A stretch of 64,000 nucleotides of DNA from Euclidia mi (Eukaryota > Arthropoda > Insecta > Lepidoptera > Erebidae), in contig OX123182.2 of NCBI GenBank assembly GCA_944739405.2, positions 96,216,051-96,280,050 of the forward strand, given 5' to 3'. The translations under genes and the position numbers were made by a program. The notes beneath the pieces were generated by a model. It ran no database searches. It saw nothing but the letters and a program-made list of their open reading frames with translations, and had not been told where the DNA came from. How positions within the stretch are numbered: position 1 is the stretch's first letter; the number at the start of each line of letters is the position of its first letter. Shown here piece by piece: positions 44,036-54,042 of the stretch.

Positions 44036-44617
44036 TCACTTCGAAACCAGCAATTTCTTCTCCATTACAGCAACACTGGTTTCGTGGTGGTCATGTACAC
44101 GCTTCTCAATGTCGCTGATACGGGCCTCGTGCTGCTGGAGTTCCTCCTTGACCGCCTTCCCCACTGTGGCGCTGAGGTCCTTCATGAACACCAGCTGATC
44201 CTCCAGACGGCGGGCGTGCTCCTCTTTGTCGCGCTGCAGCTGTTCCTCTAGGCAGCGCGTGTGCTCCTCTTGACGGCGAGCCTGCTCCTGTTGACGGCGG
44301 TCCTGCTCCTCCTTGTCGCGCTGTAGCTGTTCTTCCAGGCGGCGCGCGTGCTCCTCTTGACGGCGAGCCTGCTCCTTGTGACGGCGGGCCTGCTCCTCTT
44401 GACGGCGGGCCTGCTCCTGCATGAACGCCATCAGAGCCGCGATGTCGGGCACCGTCACGGAGTGTGTGGCGCTTGCAGGCTCCACTGCAGCCGCGGAGTT
44501 GCCTGGTCCACCAGACGATGGAGAAGGAACATCTCCGAAGCGTCTCTGGTCCAGGTCTTGCTGGCGCTGGTGCCTGGTACGCACTCCTTCAGTTTCTTCC
44601 ATCGGCATAACCGGCAT
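44036..44617 (-). pseudogene. Gypsy element 2 Gag N-terminal coiled-coil part
   Basis: From MPVMPMEETEGVRTR at 44617, about 60 residues lead to a long heptad array of RRQEEQA- and LEEQLQRDKEE-type units (roughly residues 68-145), rich in Arg, Glu and Gln. A helix with HHETSVAVMEKK follows. The array is coded by 21-bp and larger repeats at 44205-44415. A stop at 44036 separates it from the capsid. It probably mediates self-association; the function is inferred from composition. Confidence 0.7.
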
Positions 44618-44624
44618 AATTTAT

Positions 44625-44642
44625 CCCTTTCTTCTGACACCA
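44625..44642 (-). other. Primer-binding site, tRNA-Leu-like
   Basis: Minus strand TGGTGTCAGAAGAAAGGG lies just inside the 5' LTR. It resembles TGGTGTCAGAAGTGGG, complementary to a tRNA-Leu 3' end, which primes some Gypsy elements. Confidence 0.65.
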
Positions 44643-44645
44643 ATT

Positions 44646-45054
44646 TATTACGAGCTGGGGTTCGGTGATAAATTAAATTCCTATGCCACTAAAACTGCAC
44701 TTTATTTATTACAACACAATTTTGTACACTTAATTTCCAACACTAATAAAACACTATTTCACACTACTAGAAAACACTTCCAACTCATTTCCTTTCGCCG
44801 ATCTTGATCGCTTTCAGTATTCAACTGTAACTAACTCTAGTCGCCCGTCCGCGCGGTATTTATACCGGCCGGATAATAAACTAGTCTATTCTAGCCTTCC
44901 CGAGAAAATTCTCGAAACAGACGGGAACAGTCGATACAGCAACGCCATCTAGAGAGTGGATGAAATACCTTTAAACTACCGATACATCAACTCTCTTCTA
45001 GTTCTCTCATTCACCGATAGATGGCGTTATTTTCAAACATCGCCATTCGTAACA
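44646..45054 (-). repeat. Gypsy element 2, 5' LTR
   Basis: 409 bp, free of insertions. It starts TATTACGAGC (TG changed to TA) and ends CGTAACA on the plus strand. It contains TATTTATACC near 44857-44866, a possible TATA region, and a short palindrome GAGAAAATTCTC. Confidence 0.92.
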
Positions 45055-45143
45055 ATATTATGTAAGTGGATGCTCCTGTTTCACCATGTCTATTCTGAGG
45101 AGGATATCTAAATGAACATCAAAATTAAAATTAAGTTTTATGC

Positions 45144-45213
45144 TTGAGTATTATTATGTACAGTAAATATATACTAGTGTTACAATATATTTACTGTACA
45201 TAATAATACTCAA
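45144..45213. repeat. Perfect 29-bp palindrome
   Basis: Arms 45144-45172 and 45185-45213 are perfect inverse copies around ACTAGTGTTACA. It lies just before the point where LINE 3' end sequence becomes recognisable. Confidence 0.97.
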
Positions 45214-45229
45214 TATTTGTTTAAAGTGT

Positions 45230-45475
45230 TACAGTTGCAGCACCTTACAAAATGTAAATTATGTGTATTATGCAAAACCTGGCGATGAAAAAGAGTGACC
45301 GTGAGTTTTATTGCCCGTTCTTTCTCATGGTTCTACGCCCTTGCTTTGCGAACGTGGCAGTAAATGTAAATGTAGAATCATTAAGTAATTATTTTATACA
45401 TTTATTATATTGACGTTCATAAGCGTCATATTGTGACCCAAATGAATAAAGGATTTTGACTTTGACTTTGACTTA
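45230..45475 (+). mobile_element. CR1-like LINE 3' end with (TTTGAC)n tail
   Basis: Holds CTGGCGATGAAAAAGAGTGA and TCTTTCTCATGG, a conserved part of a CR1-type 3' untranslated region in moths. It ends AATGAATAAAGGATTTTGAC with TTTGAC repeats. It is heavily 5' truncated. Its tail matches 38453-38575 in reverse. Confidence 0.7.
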
Positions 45476-46261
45476 CATTGAGAAGATAGCTTTTACAAGT
45501 AGCTGAATTATGTGACTATAAGCGAAGCTATAAAGATTAATTGAAACTTAAAAATCGTTTTTACTAAAAAAGGACAGTATAATTCCATATCTTTTCTAGC
45601 TTACGAAAATTTTAACATCTTTATTGTAGAATATAGTTTTAGTTTTCAATTCGACATTGGTTTTTACGAGTTTGAATTTAAAAATATTCTGTATATTTAC
45701 AAGAATTTGACTTAAGTCAGGACATGATCAAAATTACACAGTTAAAATTAGGTGTAATTGTTACTTTACATGTCAATGTTTTATTTTACGTAGAAATAAT
45801 TTGAATTTCTGGCACACTTCCGTCCAAAAGAAGGCTGCCAATAAAGTGAGATTAAAAATGTTACAAAACTTTCTCTATACTTATGAACTTCTATAAACCT
45901 ATCTATAATTATATTAACTTTAAACCCTTATTTAAGTTCCTCAGAAGGCCAAGATATTACAAAGTCTAAACTAATAAATTGGCAGGCAAATTGAGCTCCG
46001 GATCTGTTTCGTCTAGGTGATTGGGGTCGCGGCAAAATATTAACTCAATTTGTACAGGAGTATTGTTTGTTGCCTTGTATAAGTTAATAAAATGTTGTAT
46101 CGTCACTATAATGTTGCAGATGTTGCTGAATGTTTTCTAAAAAAATATTAAAAAGACAGATCAGCATATTCGTCCATGGTGTAAGGTTAGGGTGATTGTG
46201 AAGGTTTAGGATAGGTCTTTGTTTTATAATGTGCTCAAGGTTGCATTTTAGAACAGTTCAA
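45476..46261. other. Anonymous AT-rich DNA
   Basis: Nothing that I can name; no coding or structural signal. Confidence 0.5.
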
Positions 46262-46460
46262 TCTAATAAAACTCTAAACTCATCATCAGCATTCAAGATT
46301 TCTAATAAATATCCCGTGGGAATTTCGTGAACTCCCTTCTTAGTGCACCCTTACGGTTCCCATGGAACGCATGTGTCAAATTTCAGCTTCTTGCGCCCAG
46401 TAGTTTTGGCTGTGGTTTGTCTATCAGGCAGTCAGTAACATAAGGATTTTATATATACAG
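46262..46460 (-). mobile_element. Helitron-like repeat, 3' end lost or worn
   Basis: Reverse match to the 27301-27512 copy: AATTTCAGCTTCTTGCGCCC, GTCAGTAACATAAGGATT and TATATATAC at the 5' side. The CTAGT end is not clear. Non-coding. Confidence 0.5.
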
Positions 46461-47248
46461 AAGAAGATTAGACAAAGTCTTAGATTTGTATTTTCGCTAA
46501 GCTAATATTCTGTCAAATCTGGTTGGATCAAAATTTAACAACAATGTGGAGTCTTTAATAATACCGTGAAGGCAAATCTTTACATAATCGAATTTTAACT
46601 TGATTCGTTTAACTTGATCCAAACTGACGGTAGACACCCTTGGTGAGTCCAAAATTTAGCAAGCAAATTTGTTACGCTAGCAGGTCTTCTAAATTCAAAC
46701 AGCAGAAGACTGGCACACCAAACTATACTCACTATTTAAATCAACCAGTCTCACAGCAAAGCAATTGAGAAAAAGAAAACATATACTCTAAATCGAGTCT
46801 AACTTTAAGTCGAAAATACGAGGTTCTCTTCACAATGTACAAAACCGTAGGCAATAATAGAAAAGAACATTCGGATTCATAAATGTTGAAATCGCATCTG
46901 CGTAATAAAATAAACTGGGACGGAACACGAGTATCGATGAATAAAGAAAGGTATTTTTACGAAGAACTTTTGTTTGATTCACTTTTATTCCTGGTTGTCC
47001 AAAAATACGTGTGCATCGTGTTTTTATTTTCGACAACATATTCGTTATTTGTATGGTTTTCCTTGGTTTATTTCTTGGTTTATATTTTGTGAAACCTATA
47101 TTCAGCTTTGTTATAAAGAATGGACCGAAGATTGTTCAAAGTCTATTATTTCAAATGTGGATTAAATTTTCTAAGACTTATTATAGGCATTTTGTAGAGT
47201 GTTTGTTTGTAAAATTAGAACAAATTTAATGTAGAACAAAATAGGGTA
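46461..47248. other. Anonymous AT-rich DNA
   Basis: No repeat or coding domain could be named. Overlapping short open frames at 46880-47230 are AT-rich and lack motifs. Confidence 0.45.
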
Positions 47249-47400
47249 TCTTTTTTTTTAAAGAAAACTGCCGCACTAGGATTAAATCCTGTGTCGCGGG
47301 GGACTTTACAAACATACAACTAACGGACACAATGAACACCCAGACTCGAAACAACAATTTATGAATCACATAAAGTGTTGTCTCGTCTGGGCATCGCACT
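47249..47400 (-). mobile_element. SINE family C, 3' part
   Basis: Reads TCCTGTGTCGCGGGGGACTT, ACATACAACTAACGGACAC and AAGTGTTGTCTCGTCTGGGC on the plus strand, a copy of 31340-31545 without the tRNA head. Confidence 0.7.
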
Positions 47401-48206
47401 TCGTTGCATCAAATCAACTACTTATCTTATAGTAAAAGTGACAGCGGCACATTATTATGTAGTAATATACACATAAACTTACATCTGTATAGTAAAATAA
47501 AGTCTAAAAGTTGCTCAAATATGTTAAACATACTTATTTAATTTGTTACACGAGCTGAGTCTTAGGTCTCACCTCACGTAACTATTGGTAAAATAATTTC
47601 TCATGCTTATTTTTAGGATCCTCTATACAAATGCATATAGAAGTTATGCTTAAGAGACTAATTATATTATATATCTAGTCCATCCGGCTGCTCTACGGAA
47701 AAACAAAGTAATTGCAGTCAAGCAAAATTATCAGGAGGAGTAAAAAAACGAAAATCACAAATTTAAAACGTACTGCCGACAACTAAAGTATATTTCTTAA
47801 TTTGTTAAATAATTAGTTCTATCTGTTTCAAAGCAATTTTTTGAGAAATTATTGGTAACTTTCCTTTAAATTGTTTTTTTTTTTCCGTAGACATAAAATT
47901 AATATTAATTAAAAATAACTATTCAGTTACAAAGTAAATACAGTCACTTTGTTTTTTAAATAGTTTAAAAAGAGATGGACAAGTTAGGTTTTAGTTTTAA
48001 TAACAAAGCAAATGCATTTAATTGTTTTTAACAAAGACAATGAAGCCATTTAAAAATTAATATATCTACTATGAGATTTGTTGACTTTTGCTTTTTATGA
48101 ATCACATAATTTGTAAGAATTTTAAAAACTAGTTCATCTTAGGATTTATTAAGATAAGTGTCACTGAAGGAATAGTGCATGTATATAACGGTTACCTAAA
48201 ATAAAT

Positions 48207-48690
48207 TTAAAAAATCATAGATATAAATTGTAACCATATAATGAAGTATTCAAACAATCCGCCTATCGCAGTCCATTGCTGGACATAGGCCTCGCTCAAC
48301 ACGCGCCACAGGACACGGTTCTCAGCCTTCCGCATACAGTCTGTCCCAGCCACCTTTTTCAGGTCGTCGGTCCACCTAGCCGGGGGCCGACCTAACTTAC
48401 GCTTGCCGAGGCGTGGTCTCCACTCTAGGACACGCTTGCTCCATCGGCCATCAGTCCTTCTACAGATATGGTCAGTCCACTGCCACTTGAGCTTACTGAT
48501 CCTGTGAGCTATGTCGGTAATTTTGGTTCTTTGTCGGATAACTTCGTTTCGGATTTTATCCTTCAAAGAGACGCCAAGCATAGCCCGTTCCATAGCTCGC
48601 TGCGTGACTTTTAGTTTGTGGACTAGTCCCACTGTGAGTGTCCACGTCTCGGCACCGTACGTCATAACAGGTAGGACGCATTGGTTGAAG
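48207..48690 (-). pseudogene. RTE-type reverse transcriptase C-terminus
   Basis: Reads MTYGAETWTLTVGLVHKLKV, ERAMLGVSLKDKIRNE, RISKLKWQWTDHICRRTDGR and a final EAYVQQWTAIGG, the distal domain of RTE-type elements. The DNA of the last residues is, in reverse, the GCAGTCCATTGCTGGACATA tail found at the ends of family D SINEs. The polymerase core is missing: a stretch of endonuclease lies directly upstream. Confidence 0.88.
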
Positions 48691-49015
48691 ACTTTGGTTT
48701 TCAGGCATTGCGGTAGGGGCGAAGAGAAAACTCAACGTAGCTTGCCAAACGCTGCCCAACCCACTTGGGTTGGCCAGCGTTTGGCAGTCCGATTTTCGTT
48801 TCGCCACGTTCTTGTACTCCCACTTTGGCGTTAGAATATCCCATAACAACGCTGTAGTGTGTCTTGGTGGTATGATGTAGAGCCTTAGTAATATCTTCAT
48901 ATATGGCTTCGGCTATGTCATCGCAGTATGTCGAGGTCGGCGCATATACCTGTACCACCTTCAGAGAGTACAGTCCTGTCTGCGACCCTTTAGGACAGAT
49001 TGCCTGAATCAAGGG
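48691..49015 (-). pseudogene. RTE-type endonuclease fragment joined to the C-terminus
   Basis: Reads LYSLKVVQVYAPTSTYCDD, HYSVVMGYSNAKVGVQERGE, part of an APE domain in which the usual GDFNAKVG has become GYSNAKVG. After GETKIG homology ends at a 20-bp palindrome (48743-48786), and the C-terminal part begins near 48690. The whole polymerase has been deleted. Confidence 0.75.
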
Positions 49016-49280
49016 TTATCGTGTCCTCTCCCTATCCTCGGACTTCAGACAACCCCAATATATGTCAGTTTATACGACCTAGTTCTACTTCGAGTTCGGT
49101 GATGTGTTGGTCCAGCCGTAGAGAGCGTCCATTGTACGTAGCCAGGTTCAGTTTTTTGTGGTAGCCGTTTGCCATAGCCCGGAGATTCTCAGCACCCCCT
49201 GCCCCGCTGTTACCGCGACCGCTAACTTAGTTGCGGACAGCGGGACTACCGGGAACTGGGGGCCTTTTATTTGTTAGTGC

Positions 49281-49390
49281 GCTCATCATCAGATTTCTCA
49301 TCAGGTGCTATTTGGCCTACTATACCGCGCTGGCTAGACGTGTTGATATAGGGTTTGGTGTCAAGTTTCCCATCTCTTCGCAAAGATATT
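49281..49390 (-). mobile_element. SINE family D, partial
   Basis: Plus strand shows CATCATCAG and GGCCTACTATACCGCGCTGG, then GTTGATATAGGGTTTGGTGT, matching the inner part of the 39463 copy. Confidence 0.6.
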
Positions 49391-49934
49391 ACTCGCTTTT
49401 TGCAATTTTCTTAGTCACCTTTTACGACACCTACGTAATGAAATGGGTTAGTGACATTTGTATTCTTTATCCGTCACAACATGGACAGTTTATAAAGAAA
49501 TTGATTAGTATTTCTTATAGACAGCGAAATCTAAACAGGAAAATAGGTACTACATACATGTATGCCTACGATATATTTCGTAAATAGGTATTTACGAAAT
49601 GTAAACACACAATACAAATAATTGGACATTTGCACTTACATTTGTGCTAACTGTACCATAGTTCTCGAACGTAAACTGTGGCTATTTTGCATTTTAAACA
49701 TTTTCTAAACAAAACACACAAGAATCACAAGCCTCGGCAAATTTATGACACGAAGTTGTAAGTGTTGTAACTGACAAGTTTAATTGTGGGAAAAGTGACA
49801 TTTGAAAGGTGATAAAACCGTGTAATGTTAAATAATAATGTAATTTAGACATTTGAAATTTACAAATGAACGACAGCATATTAAAAACCAAGTAAATGGG
49901 ATATAGTAATAGCTTGAATTAATTTACAATAAAG

Positions 49935-49967
49935 AAACAAAGCAACTGTTATTCAGTTGCTTTGTTT
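49935..49967. repeat. 14-bp palindrome of the subterminal motif
   Basis: AAACAAAGCAACTG and its perfect inverse flank TTATT. The arm is the same motif that recurs through the 47684-52992 region. Confidence 0.9.
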
Positions 49968-50199
49968 TACATTTGTCATTTTACTTGCTTTATTTTTACG
50001 TTTACAAATTTGCCATTTCTTCTTCACAATCTTAAAACAAAATAAATTTGTTTAATTTTCTTATAGCTAGATGCTTAAAAAGAAATTTACATCAAATGAA
50101 AAGCCACTTAAATCATTTCGCAACGTAAAAACAATGTAATCGACGTGCAATTACTTTGTTTTTGCTTAGACATTGTGGTTTACTTTGTTTTACCGTAGG

Positions 50200-52817
50200 T
50201 ATATTGGACAAGTGCTTCTTTTCTTCAAGTGAATCTTATTCACAAGCATGGTCAATATACGGCAGATGCATTCTCCTATCATGACTTTATTTATATTTCA
50301 TAAAAAATATGCACTCCTAAAACGAAGCCCAAGATTGCTTTGCAGCGCAACTTTAGTGACATGGATCATGATAAATTACGTGCGGATACCGTTAAGATAG
50401 ACTGGGAGCCTTTGTATTCTTCTGAGTGCATCGATTCTAAAGTCCAGACCTTAACAAATAACCTCTTCAAATTATATGACGTCCATGCGCCAATCCGCGC
50501 CATCAAGCTGAAGCACTTACCGGCACCTTGGCTAACAGAAGACATCAAAAAGATTATGGCCAAAAATCTGCTGCCAAAGCTTAATTGAAACACAGGCCTA
50601 CTCTTCTGAATCAAGAAAAATACATTGCAATCAGAAATCTCTGTGACAAGGTGTGTAGAAACGCGCAACGCCAACACATTCATAAATCCGTTGAAAACGG
50701 TGATCTAGCTAAGGTCTGGAAATTTCCTAAAACTCTGGGCGTTGGTAAGACACGGCATCAATCCATTCCAAACAATGTTAACCTAGATTCTCTCAACGCT
50801 CATTTCTCTACTTCTACCAATTTTGATGGTAATATGAAAACGGCCACTTTACAACATCTTTCATATTTGCCAACTCCTGAGTATTCTCCTTTTAATTTCT
50901 CGCCATTTATCGCATGTGATGTTAAGAAGAGTATACTAGCAGTTACATCCAACGCGGTCAGTAGTGACAGTATCAGTCGCAAAATGATCCTTCCCATCAT
51001 AGAAGAAATTCTTCCAGTCCTTTGTCACATCCTTAACTTTTACATTGTACGGGGCATATTTCCATCTGACTGGAAAGATGCCCTCATAATTCCATTACCA
51101 AAGAACCCTAAGCCTAGTTTCTTCTCAGATTATCGTCCCATATCCTTACTACCCTTCCTGTCGAAAGTCCTTGAATGCCTAGTCCACTCACAGCTTACTT
51201 CCTTTCTATGTGAAAATGCGCTCCTAAATCCGTATCAATCTGGTTTCCGACCTGGTCACAGTACTGTCACTGCTCTGGTCCGCGTAACTGACGACATAAG
51301 GCTAGGTATGGATTGTGGAAATCTAACGATTTTGACTTTACTAGACTTTAGCAACGCTTTTAATACCGTAGATTTTCACATCCTACTGGGCATTCTACGC
51401 TCTCTTAACGTATCTCCATCGGCAATTGGCTGGTTTCGTAGTTACCTGTTTGGTCGCCGGCAACGTATACACATTGAAGACTCTTATTCCTCTTGGTCTA
51501 ACACTAATGCCGGGGTGCCGCAGGGTGGCGTGCTATCTCCTTTACTCTTCGCCATATTTATAAACTCCATCTCAAACCAACTACTTTCATTCTACCACCT
51601 TTATGCAGATGATTTCCAGATTTACACGCAAGCTCCTATAGCTAAGTTTGCAGAAGCCTGTGTTACTATTAACACAGACTTAGCACGTATCTGCGAATGG
51701 ACCAAGAGATATGGACTTGTAGTTAACCCCGATAAAACTCAAATAATTATAATATCGGCAGCTCGAAAATGGTTTCAAAAATTAACTGGGCTGATCTGCC
51801 GCGTATCAGATTTAATGGAAAAGATCTCCCTTTTCGCAAAATTTTAAAGAATCTGGACGTTAACATTGATGAAACTTTGTCCTGGTGATCCGAACTACAA
51901 GAATTGAGTCGTAAATTATTCGCATCAGCAGGGTCGTTGCGTAGGTTACGCAACTTTCTTCCAACTGCCACTAAGGTTGCGCTTGCTCAATCTTTGCTTC
52001 TGCCCATTATTGAATATGCTGACGTCAGCTATCTTAATCTCACCGAAGAGCAGCTTGACAAACTTGAGCGTCTCCAAAACTTCTGCATACGATTTATATT
52101 TGGACTGCGCAAATATGATCACTTCCAATTCGTCTTCGCAGGAATACTCACATTCTAACATTATTATACAATGTTCTTTTTAATCCTAGCACTCCCACCT
52201 ATCTTACGTTTTGTGTTGGTTCATGACACACATGTAAAATCCTTAAGGTCGTCTGAGGATCTAACACTGAAGATGCCAAAGCATTCCACAAATTACTTTT
52301 CGAAATCCTTGACTGCTCAAGCTGTGCGTCTGTAGAATGCTTTACCACTGGATATTCGAAAAGCAAAGTCCTTAAACATATTCAAAACTTTGGTCAAAAA
52401 GCACTACCTGATTTAATTTAAAGATTTTCTTGCTACATCATCCATATTTACTATATCTGTATTGTCTGGTTATTATTATATTGTATATCATATGTAAGTA
52501 TAATATTTTATGTTTGTATTTGTATGTATTTATTAATATATTTTAATATTATATGTATTTACGTATACTTATATTATATATCTATAAGTTTATATTATCT
52601 AAACCGTTCGTATTATTTCAATGTTATTTTCGTATGCAACTACACCACCGCTCCATATTTTTACTTATATCATTCCTGTCCATCTCAAGGTTGCCTGGAA
52701 GAGATCGCTCCAGGCGATAAGGCCGCCGATTGTACATTATCGTAGTTTTAAGTCACTTTATAAAATGTATATATATCTATGTTGGTGTGCAATAAAGCGT
52801 ATATAAATAAATAAATA
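50200..52817 (+). pseudogene. LINE ORF2, 5' truncated, with 3' end
   Basis: Homology starts in the last third of the endonuclease (FSYHDFIYIS, compare FSHHDLIFLS at the left edge). It continues through LYDVHAPIRAIKLKHLPAPW and a 420-residue reverse transcriptase: LLDFSNAFNTV, AGVPQGGVLSPLLF and the catalytic FYHLYADDFQIY. Frame changes occur near 50580 and 51780, and stops near 51887 and 52333; at least the latter replaces a conserved tryptophan. The C-terminal domain ends near 52420. The 3' end has AATAAAGCG and (AAAT)n at 52790-52816. Confidence 0.88.
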
Positions 52818-53227
52818 AGTGCCTGCAGTTACTTTATTTTACAAAGTTTTATCTCGAAAAATAAAGCCTTTTCGATGATTCTGTGAATGTAGCAGTGTCC
52901 GTTATAGGCAAAATGTTCCAAATATGTAAAAAAACTTATTTTGAAAAATATGTTAGTTGCTTTGTTTTTCCGTAGCACAGCCGCATCCGTTTAAGTACAA
53001 ATGTTTCACCAAAAGTACCTCTACGATGTTTTATTTGTTTGGTTTATTTTGAACAATGATCTGAAAAGTATAACAATTGAAAACATTTGCAGCTGGATTG
53101 AACAATACTACTCATAAATTCAGTGGGCTAATAAAGAGTAAATTTGTTTTACCAAAGTAAATTAATTAACACGATGCAAATACCATCCTTGCGTAGAGAC
53201 GGAAAACTCGACATCAAACCCTATACG

Positions 53228-53498
53228 ACTGCCTCGTTGGTCTCGCGGCATAAATGTGCGCGTGGGATCGGGAGGTCCCGGGTTCGATTCCTGGGTCGGC
53301 AGTGTTATTGGGTTTTTCTGTCACGAGATTCTCAGTAGCAGGACGGAGTCTGGAAATGTGCCCGGTACGGCAATAGGCTCGCCCCTTATTACGTGGGACT
53401 AAAGTATATCTGGCGAAAAGTGGGTGTAGAAATACATCTCTGCCTACCCCTTCAGGGATAAAAGGCGTGACGATATCTATCTATGTATGTATGTAAAG
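53228..53498 (+). mobile_element. tRNA-derived SINE, family A, near full length
   Basis: Head GCCTCGTTGGTCTCGCGGC (A-box region), B-box GGGTTCGATTCCTGGG, body with TTCTCAGTAGCAGGACGGAG and GGCAATAGGCTCGCCCC, tail CTCTGCCTACCCCTTCAGGG ending in TATG repeats. It is the reverse-oriented relative of 33539-33793. Anticodon-arm pairing is not convincing for a real tRNA. Confidence 0.85.
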
Positions 53499-53805
53499 TA
53501 AATTATTGATTCATTTGTAGGAGAAAACATATTCTCGGGCAAAGTTTTCCACACTTTGGCAGTCTCAATCTCAATCAGCCTGGAAATAAGCAAACCATTT
53601 GGTTTCATTCTCGCTCCTCAACCTAGGCACCGATTTGGATGTCTTTCATTGGTGATGATTCAAACGCTGACAACCTAGAACGGCGTATTGGCCGCTATCT
53701 CCAACAAGAGCTTTAAAAATAAATTACGAGTAGGTACTATTTATGAATTTACGCTTAATACTTTAAATGTAAATCCATTATCACTGAAACAGTTTCGGTC
53801 AAACA

Positions 53806-54042
53806 ATCAAGTCCGTGTGGTGACGGATTAAGAATACGAATTGTCACCACCCCATATCATCCCATGGGTGTCGTAAGAGCCGACAGAGGGAGCATAGCAT
53901 GCAGAGAACAGCACTGTAAGAGAAGGAAAACTTGATACAAACCCTATACCAACCCGCTTGGCCAGCGTGGCATAGTAGGCCAATTCCTCCTTTCAAAGGA
54001 GAGGCCTAGTCCAGCAGTGGACTATCAAAGGCTGATGATGAA
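53806..54042 (+). mobile_element. SINE family D, long copy
   Basis: Begins near a TCAAGTCCGTGTGG stretch, includes CACCACCCCATATCATCC and GGGTGTCGTAAGAGCCGACA, then ACCAACCCGCTTGGCCAGCG and CTCCTTTCAAAGGAGAGG. It ends CCAGCAGTGGACTATCAAAG with GATGATGAA, the RTE-like tail. Confidence 0.75.

Larger units (their letters stand above)
39138..45054 (-). mobile_element. Ty3/Gypsy LTR retrotransposon 2
   Basis: 5' LTR at 44646-45054, primer-binding site, gag, zinc knuckle, protease, reverse transcriptase, RNase H, integrase and 3' LTR at 39138-39815, all on the minus strand. Flanks are ACAT and ATAT, a possible 4-bp duplication with one change. Several frameshifts and stops make it inactive. Its sequence differs from element 1 in every domain and in LTRs and primer, so the two are unrelated lineages within Ty3/Gypsy. 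Confidence 0.92.
47684..52992. mobile_element. Possible inverted-repeat DNA element with subterminal repeats, invaded by LINEs
   Basis: The left end holds CGGCTGCTCTACGGAAAAAC and the right end its near-inverse GTTTTTCCGTAGCACAGCCG; both then run into ACAAAG. The motif ACTTTGTTTTNCCGTAG also occurs at 50185-50201, and shorter AAAGCAACTG or CAAAGTAA motifs recur inside (for example 49935-49967 and 47930-47960). Subterminal repeats of this type suit a cut-and-paste element. No transposase or target duplication was found, and the interior now holds two LINE insertions. Confidence 0.5.

Noticed and set aside
46880..47230. Overlapping hydrophobic ORFs that could look like a membrane protein
   Set aside because: AT-rich DNA gives Phe- and Leu-rich frames in all phases. 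There are no conserved motifs and no start context.
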